DNA of 64,000 bases, taken from NCBI GenBank assembly GCA_039621445.1, contig CP154954.1:28208635-28272634 (forward strand). The letters are read 5' to 3'. Position 1 is the stretch's first letter, and each line of letters opens with the position of its first letter. This DNA is from Euglena gracilis. Lineage: Eukaryota; Euglenida; Euglenophyceae; Euglenales. Positions 12,901-21,900 of the stretch are shown here, one piece after another. Under the pieces are notes generated by a model. That model worked only from the letters and a program-made list of their open reading frames with translations. It was not told the origin of the DNA and ran no database searches. Made by a program: the position numbers and the translations under genes.

Positions 12901-15900
12901 CACCCAACCACAGCCTTGGCCCATCCAGGCAAGCAGAGGTTGAGAATTGAATGGTCCGAGGTTTTTTTTGGAAAAAATCCCTGCATTGCTCAAAAGGACA
13001 ACAAAATTGGGGATTGTGAGTTTCTGACAGAAGGCAGCTTGGAGGGGAGGATTAACCATTTTGATATTGATCCGGAGCTTTGCAATGACACCCATCGGCT
13101 CGATTGGATGACCCCACAAGTGCGCCACTCTGCGCTGGCAGCAACGGGCTGATCATCTCCGCAAGGTGGGGAACGGTTTGCGGATTGACATACACAGGGG
13201 CGGGAACTGGAATTAGTGTGCATTTTGATTTGTTTGAGAATTTGAACTGCAGGGGACATGAATGCGAGGGACGGACGGAAGGCAATTGACACAGGGAAGG
13301 GCAAGCGGGAACCAGCTTTGGCAATGCATCTCCACTGCACCAAATTGTAAATTGTTGAGATGTCAACTGTAAAAGGTTGTAATCTTATTGAAATCGTATT
13401 ACAATCAATGTAAGTTGTTATAAAGGGAAAGGAAAGTACATACGCCAGTTGTGTTTGCTCATTGCGTTTTGGGGCCAGAGGATGGATGTGAATCTCGTTG
13501 AACCGAACGCATTGTGAAGGAGATGGCTTGGATTGCTGACCGCCAGTTGGGGAGGTTTGTTAGTTGTTGAGAAGGGAAGGGAATTCACAGTGTGATTGTG
13601 ATGAAGGACGGGGAATCTGCTCGGAGAGCTCCACCCCCCCCCCCCACAAGGCTGGACATCCCCCATTTGTCCGGCTGGATTCATCCCCGGATGTGTGGCC
13701 GCTGTGCCTTGTGATGACCACCACCGTTGCACACCACCGAAATGAATTGTGATTCGTGTACGGAGTCTGGAGTCTGATGGCCCATGGCAATGGGTTGAGA
13801 TGGATTGTCCCCTCAAGAACGCAATTGTCTTGCCCCAGCTGTTTGTTCACATGCAGTTACCCTGAATTTGCATTGGGTGGGCTGACAGCCGACAAGGCGC
13901 AAAAGTTTGCATGATGCACATCATATTTCTCAACACCAGAGTTCACACTGTGATGGCACAATGATTCCCCTGGCTGATCAGCATCCGTCCCTCCAGGGGC
14001 ACAGAAAACGGGTGGGGCGGCCATTGACGGCTGCCAATGTGGTGGAAGGGAGGATTAGCTTTGCTGTTTGGCCCGGAGCTCTGCAATGACACCCATAGGC
14101 TCGATTGGATGACCTCCACCGGCAGCCACGGCCCCTCCTCCTGAATGGCAAGCACGCTGGACTGGCGGGAATGCTGTTTTGGATAATGATTTGTTTGTGT
14201 GTGGTGCTGTGGTGGGTTGGGTGCAGCAACCCTGGTTCTGCCGGGGGGGGGGGGCTCAATTTAGGCAGCAGCATTCTCATTTCATCTTTTTGTGTTGGTT
14301 TGCGCAAATTAACGAAAATTTTATTTCGGCTCTGGGGTGTCCGATAATATGGCGACATGTGCAAAAATCCGTTTTTTGATGGTGTTACTCCGGGAACTTG
14401 CCAAAAAATTGTGTTTTTGGAGGGTCCGGAAATGGGCTCCGCACATCGAAACCCCCGGGACCCCCCCCCCTCGAGTGAAAGCGAGAAGGCTGGGAAAGGC
14501 TTGAGTTTTTTCCGCCATTGGTAGCTTGGTTGTGTACACCATCAGTGGTCAAGTTGCTCATATTCCCTCATGGGCTTTGCATTCCAAGAGGGGCCGCAAG
14601 CAACTGAGATTTGCCTGAATGCAGAACTCTGCATTTTTGCAGGCAGCCTCCCAGCAAGAATCCTATTTTGGATTTGGATTCGTTTGCGCGGTTTTGTGGC
14701 AGAATGGGAAGGGTGGTCCCACAATGGAATGGGAAGGGGGTTTTGTTGCGCATTTGGGCTGGCCATGGGCTGGCTTGAAGAAATCATTTTGTTTCCCTGG
14801 AGTTGGCCTGTTGTTGCTGAGATTTTATGGTTGCATTTTTGTTTGGAGAATATTTTGCCAGATTTTTAATTTAAGGCATTTGTAGGTTTTTGGTGTGCCT
14901 CAAAGATGATGCCCGTCAACGACCCAAACCAGCGCTTCCTGTGCTGTACTGCATGATCGAAGCAAGAAATTGTGGGAAATTATCATTTTTGAAGGGAATT
15001 TTGGTAATCCGTAGCAGGCTGTTTTTAAGGTGGTGCCGACACCAACCGAAGGGGGGGGGCAAAGGCACTCCACGGCACTCCCAACCCCGATAAGCCACAG
15101 CCAACAGTGCCCTAGCACAGACACCAGCGCCAAAGGCGGGGGGGTGCCAAAATGGCCTATTTTCAAAGGAGTGTGCCTGGGCGCAGGCCGAAATCCGACC
15201 CTCCCCCGTGGGGGGTGGTAGCTGCCTGGGCAGGCTCTCCGGACCCCCCCCCTCGCCCCCCCCCCCCAGGTTGGTATAAAAAAACAGCCTGATCTGTAGC
15301 AGGCTTTTGCTTAAGGGATTGCAGTACCCCCGGGGGGGGGGTGGATGGACTAGCTAGTCCAAATTTGGCTAGTGAGATTTCTAGCAGACCCCCCCCCCCG
15401 GGGGGGATCTGCTAGCAGGGCTACCCCCCCCCTGGGGGGATCTGCTAGCAGGGCTAGCTAGTGGAAAACTTTTTCCTGTGACCGGCGCAAAGCGCCGGAA
15501 TTTTTTTGTGACCCCCCCAAATGGCCAAAAATGGGAATTCTCGGAACAAAATCAGCCCAAAACCTATTAAAAACGTCATTTCCACCTCGGCGTGCAGTGC
15601 CGGAGGAAAATTTTTTATCCAGTTGGGGGGACCCCCGGACCCCCCAGGGGGGTCTAGCTAGTCCATTTTTTCCAGTGTCTTGCCGATTGGCTAGGAAGTA
15701 CCCCCCCCCCGGGTCTTTAAACAAAAGCCTGATCCGTAGTGATGATCAAAAGCCAAGGAAGTTTGGGCTTGTAAAATGCTGTTTGGAGGAGAGGATTAAT
15801 TTTGTTGATTTTGATCCGGAGCTCTGCAATGACAACCCTCGGCTCGATTGGATGACCTCCACAGGCGTCGTGTCCCCCAGACCAACTCAGTGCCCCAAAC

Positions 15901-18900
15901 CAGCTACGAAGTTCAGTAATTTGGAGTGGATTACGTGATGATCCCCTTACTGCACACCACAATGAGCCTCGCGTTGATTCTTTGTCCGCCCTGATTGCTT
16001 GGCCCGTGTTTTTCAACCAGTGACAGACAGAAGGCAATTGAACCCCCCCCCCCCCCCCGCGTGTTATTGATCCTCTGGGCTGTTGGCCCATTTTGCCCCC
16101 CGTCCTCTGCTGCGCCCAACCTGACCCCCCCCCGAAAAAGGTTGCGCTGAAAAAAAGTGGACTGGGAACCTGCTCGGAGGCGACCATTTCAAACCCCCCC
16201 CCCCACAAGGCTGGACATCCCCCACTTGTTCAGGTGGATTCATCCCCGGATGTGTGGCCGCTGTGCCTTGTGATGACCACCACCGTTGCACACCACCGAA
16301 ATGAATTGTGATTCGTGTACGGAGTCTGGAGTCTGATGGCCCATGGCAATGGGTTGAGATGGATTGTCCCCTCAAGAACGCAATTGTCTTGCCCCAGCTG
16401 TTTGTTCACATGCAGTTACCCTGAATTGGCATTGGATGGGCTGACATGATGCACATCATATTTCTCAACACCAGAGTTCACACTGTGATGGCACAATGAT
16501 TCCCCTGGCTGATCAGCATCCGTCTCTCCAGGGGCACAGAAAACGGGTGGGGCGGCCATTGACGGCTGCCAATGTGGTGGGAGGGAGGATTAGCTTTGCT
16601 GTTTGGCCCGGAGCTCTGCAATGACACCCATAGGCTCGATTGGATGACCTCCACCGGCAGCCACAGCCCCTCCTCCTGAATGGCAAGCACACTGGACTGG
16701 CGGGAATGCTGTTTTGGATAATGATTCGTTTGTCTGTGGTGCTGTGGTAGGTTGGCTTTGCCTGGAGAGGGCTCAATTTCCCCCACCCGCCTTCCCCGCA
16801 CCAGCCCTGGCTCATCCAGGCAAGGATGAGTTAGTTGATCCAGCTCATAGGGATTGTGAAATGAATCAGCTTGGAAGGGAGGATTGATTATGTTGATTTT
16901 GATCCGGAGCTTTTGCAATGACACCCATCGGCTCGATTGGATGACCTCCACAGGTGACCCTCAGACCAATTCAGATCCCCAATTTTGGCACAATGGCAAA
17001 GCCCAGGAAATCAGTTCCAGATTACCGTGCGTTGCACCAAAAGGAAAGAAAGCCCACAAAATGTTTTCGTGCAAATGGTTTTGGTGAGAGCCAAATGCAT
17101 GTGCTCTGTGGGCGGGGGATTTTCCCCTCCGGTGGGTATCATGTTCAGCATCAGCTGCCCCACCCACCCCAATTGTTGACCAGGAGAAGGCTTCTGATTC
17201 TGATTTGGTGCTTGGCAATGACAGTCACCAGCTCGACTGAATGACCAGCAACAGCCAAGTGCTGGGGCGAAAGGAAGCGTAACCCCCCGAGTGCCATTCG
17301 GGGCAAAGCAAATTGGGTGGACATTGTATTTCTTCAGAAGAGATAATCCATTTGGTGGGTAAATTGAATTGTTGGAAAATGGAAGGTGCAAAGGAAGAAG
17401 AGCAATTTGTATGAACCACCCAAATATCCTGGCAGTGTACGAACAACCTTGCAAAGGGCAAGGCAACAAGATTGTTCTTGTCTTTTGGCACCCCGCCAGG
17501 TCATTTTGGGAGGGGGTTTTGATTTGGTGGTGAATGCAGTTGAAGGCGTGGAGGCCACCTCCAAAATTTTTATCCCCCCCCTCGCCCCAAATGGTACCTT
17601 GGGGTTATGATTTTTTAAGGCTCAATTTTTAAAAATTTCAAAGTTTTTTTTGATTTTTGTTTTAGTTTTGTTTATAGGATTTTAATGTTCAATTTTAAGG
17701 CACTTTTTAAAATTTCATTGTATCTCTTTTCCAGGGGAAGTACAAGGGCCATCTGGATCAGGGATTTTTTTAAGTTTGGACCCCCGGGGGGGGGGGAGGG
17801 GGGGTAGGGTGGGTGGGTCCGCCGGACCCCCTCCCCCCCCCCCCCCGGGGGGGGGGGGGGTATACTTTTCGGCGCCGCACGGGCCGAAAAAATTCTATTT
17901 TTAGCACTTTTCGCGATTTTTCGGCCATTTTTGTGGGTCCCCCGGGACCCCCTCCCCCCCAGGGGGGTGGGTGGGTGGGGGGGACCCCCCCCCCGGTCTT
18001 AAAAAAACCCCTGATCTGGATGTCAAATGGCCTAAAATTAGAAAAAAGGTTGAAAAACTTTTTTTTCGGGTCTGGGTTGATGGTGGATGTTCCAGGGATG
18101 CCCGAAATCGTTTTTTCCCCCAGGATTGGCCTGTTTTTGCTGAGATATTGCAAAAGCATGTGAAGAATTTCGAAAATTTTCCAGAATGATTTTTTAAGGG
18201 TTCCCAAGGACCTTCAAGGCACCCTAAAAGAATAACCCCCTGACGATCCCAACAGCTCCCCAAACCCCCCCACATGCAGCCTGGGTTTTTACCTCCTGCT
18301 TGGTTGTGTGTACCGTCAGCGGTCAAGTTGCTCATATTCCCTCATTTGGATTTCATTCCAAGAGGGGCCGCAAGCAGCTGAGATTTGTGCGTGATTGAAT
18401 GCAATTGCAGAGACGCTTTTTATTCCTTCAGGCAAGAACCCTCTTTTGGATGAGGCGGTTGTGTGGTGCTGTGGTGGGTTGAGTGAGTCGAACCCACTCA
18501 TCTGGTGTTGCCTGGTTCAGACACCCAACCACAGCCTTGGCCCATCCAGGCAAGCAGAGGTTGAGAATTGAATGGTCCGAGGTTTTTTTGGAAAAAAATC
18601 CCTGCAGTGGTCAAAAGGACAACAAAATTGGGGATTGTGAGTTTCTGACAGAAGGCAGCTTGGAGGGGAGGATTAACCATTTTGATATTGATCCGGAGCT
18701 TTGCAATGACACCCATCGGCTCGATTGGATGACCCCCACAAGTGTGCCACTCTGCGCTGGCAGCAGCGGGCTGATCATCTCCGCAAGGTGGGGAATGGTT
18801 TGCGGATTGACATACACAGGGGCGGGAACTGGAATTAGTGTGCATTTTGATTTGTTTGAGAATTTGAACTGCAGGGGATATGAATGCGAGGGACGGACGG

Positions 18901-21900
18901 AAGGCAATTGACACAGGGAAGGGCAAGCGGGAACCAGTTTTGGCAATGCATCTCCACTGCACCAAATTGTAAATTGTTGAGATGTCAATTGTAAAAGGTT
19001 GCAATCTTATTGAAATCGTATTACAATCAATGTAAGTTGTTATAAAGGGAAAGGAAAGTACATACGCCAGTTGTGTTTGCTCATTGCGTTTTGGGGCCAG
19101 AGGATGGATGTGAATCTCGTTGAACCGAACGCATTGTGAAGGAGATGGCTTGGATTGCTGACCGCCAGTTGGGGAGGTTTGTTAGTTGTTGAGAAGGGAA
19201 GGGAATTTATCACAGTGTGATTGTGATGAAGGACTGGGTCTCGCAGCGCCGGTTGTGGGGCATCCTGGTGCGCACCTGCGCTTGAGGACACGGTTCCTTC
19301 GGCCCTGCCTTGTCACCCTCGGACCACGTCTCGGGGTCCGTGATGGCAGCGTACGTCGTCAGAGCGCAAATGCGAGCACCGGACCACCGTTGAGGCAGTC
19401 GGGCGTTGGTGGCGGACGTGTTCACCTGGCTGTACCACCCACACCGAGTGTTCGCACGTCCCTCACGCACGCGTGCACGGCCCAAGGGGGACACACCCGC
19501 TCCCTGAACGTTCCTTTGTGTGTGTGCGGCCACGGGTTTCAAACAGTGGCCGCCGTGGGCAACAACCAGGGGGGGTCCCCAACGCGCGCACATGGGCACG
19601 ACACTTTCGGGATGCTTCGCCCCTCTGGCCTGGCCGTTGAACCCACGCCACGGGGTCCCTCGTCCACACCTCAATTGGACACACCTGCGCCCGAAGTGTG
19701 TGTGTCCCCGTGCGCAGGTGCGCGCGGTTCGGTGCTGGGTGTGGGCCCATCTGGCTCGGGGGTATCCAACACGGCGGCGGTGGGCTTGCAGCCCCTGTGT
19801 GCCTGATGTGGGTTCCGGAGTCCTCCGGTGACCGACTTTCGGTCCTGCAGCGATCGGTGGGTTCTGCAGGCGTTGCCCTCAAAACAGAGTGTGTCCCCTC
19901 CCTGCCGCCACTCATTCCGGGGCCCCAGCACACAGGCACCTGCCACGATCTCACGGTAGGATCGCGCGCACCTGCGCTTGATCTTACTGATCCGTCGTGC
20001 GCACCTGCGCCTGATTTTGGGGTCTGCTCAAGCGCAGGTGCGCGCGCCGGACGTGTCCTCACGGGCGCAGGTGCGCCCCATCGCGTCTTTCGTTCGGTTC
20101 ATGTCGTTCCCAGTGGGGGTTTTGACCACAGCCGGTCCCAAAACCGCGGACGATCCGGTTTTCGGGCCCGAAAACCCTTAAGTGCCATTACTGCCGCCTA
20201 AGTTTTTTAGCTTCTTTTGGCCACTTTGGCGAAAAGAGTTGGCTAGAGTGTCCTCAAAAGGCTTCAGAAAGCTGCTAAAAGCAGTCAAAAGCAAACAGTG
20301 GCCAAACGTTGGCGAAATTGGCCAAGAATTCTCAAAAGCAGCAAAAAGTATCTGAACGTTGGCACAGATGGCCAAAGCGCAGCAAAAAAGCGGCCAGGGT
20401 TAGTGTTAGGGTGTCGTGACAGCCAGAAGTTGAAGCAGCCCAAAGTGGGCAAAAAGTGGGCAAAGAACGCCAAAATGTGGCCAAACAACAAATGGCCAAA
20501 CAGCCTCCCTCAAAGTTGGGATGGTTGGGATCTCTGTTGGCGTGCTGGGCTTGACTGGGCACGATTGGGCCTGGGACTCTGGATGACCATAGGTGCTAGA
20601 TGACCTCCACAGGTGTCCCTCAAACCAATTCAACTCAAACCAATTCAGATCCCCAATCCAGCTGCCATGGCAAAGCCTAGAAAATCAGTTTTTTTTCCCG
20701 GATTATTGTGCAAGGAAAAGGCCAATAATTTTCAAATTGCCTGTGCCCCCCCCCAATATTGAGCCGTCTTGGAGCATTCCCAAAGAATTTCCAGCGCCCG
20801 GAGCTCACCCAGGTCTTTTTGCTTCATTTCTGGACTGCCCTGTTTGCCCGCCCCTCGCAGGACCGCTTTGCCCGCCGCCGGGGGAGCCTGCCCCACCTGC
20901 GCAGCGAGGAGGAGGGGCTGGAGCTGTTCGGCGCCGGCAGCCCCGCCCTGCACAGCCTGGTCTACGCCGCACCGCGGCCCTACCCCATCTCGCCCCCGTT
21001 CCACTGCCAGCGTTTCCCCGGTCCAAAACGATCTCCGGTCCAAAACGATCCGCTGCACTGGCAGGGGGGAGGAAATGTGTTTCGAATTTTTGCGCATTTT
21101 TTGCGCATTTTCCGAATTTTTGGGAAATGCGCATTTTTTCGCATTTTTTCGATTTTTTTCGCGCATTTTTTTTGCACCTTAAGAATTTCTGGCTTTTTTT
21201 ACATGTTGCAGTTTCATTTTGGCTTTTTTGATTTTGATTGTATATTATCAAATTGCTCTTTGATCAATGTTGTATTGACGCTGAGTTATGTTGTTTGATT
21301 TGTGCTCTGTTCTGACCCTTTTTGAAAGAAATTTTTTGCGCATTTTTCCCATTTTCCCACTTTTTTTTTACACTTTTGGAAGCATTTTGTCGATATTCAA
21401 AAAAAGCTTTGGGTGATCAGGTGTGGGTATTCATCCAATGATGATGAGGACACTAGGGTTTTCAGAGACCCCGCATCGAATCCTACTCCCCAGGTCACAA
21501 GTAAGAGGCACCATGGCTGACATTGTTGGTTATGGTGAATAGAGAGTGACGCCTTGCTCATGCATTTTTTTTGGCCAAAAATGCCTTCATTTCAGCTGTT
21601 TTTGGTGATTTTGGTTCAATTTTGGGCTCATTGTTGGAAATTTTTCTAAGTCTTTTTTCCATTAGGAATGTACAAACTCAGCGCATTTTTTGCGCATTTT
21701 TCCCGAGGGCCGCCCAGCGCATTCCCCCCCCCCCCCTGTACTGGTTCAGAAGAAAGGAAGGTGATAAATGAAAAGAAAGCCGGGCAATCGTGTGGAACGG
21801 ATATACCTGAAATGGGTGTGGTGTTCATGGTGCCCATTTTTGTGCGGTGGTTGCTGCGTGTGGTGGCACCACACCGTGGTGGAGTGGTCTTTGTCATGCT

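Larger units (their letters stand above)
12442..18065. repeat. 5.4-kb tandem unit, copy 2
   Basis: This is a second copy, longer by the 255-bp insertion at 17759-18013 plus its 8-bp target duplication. Most differences from copy 1 are C-run length changes and scattered substitutions. Confidence 0.85.

Noticed and set aside
19186-20201. Open frames up to 206 aa in the GC-rich block
   Set aside because: High GC reduces stops in all frames; no motif recognised.
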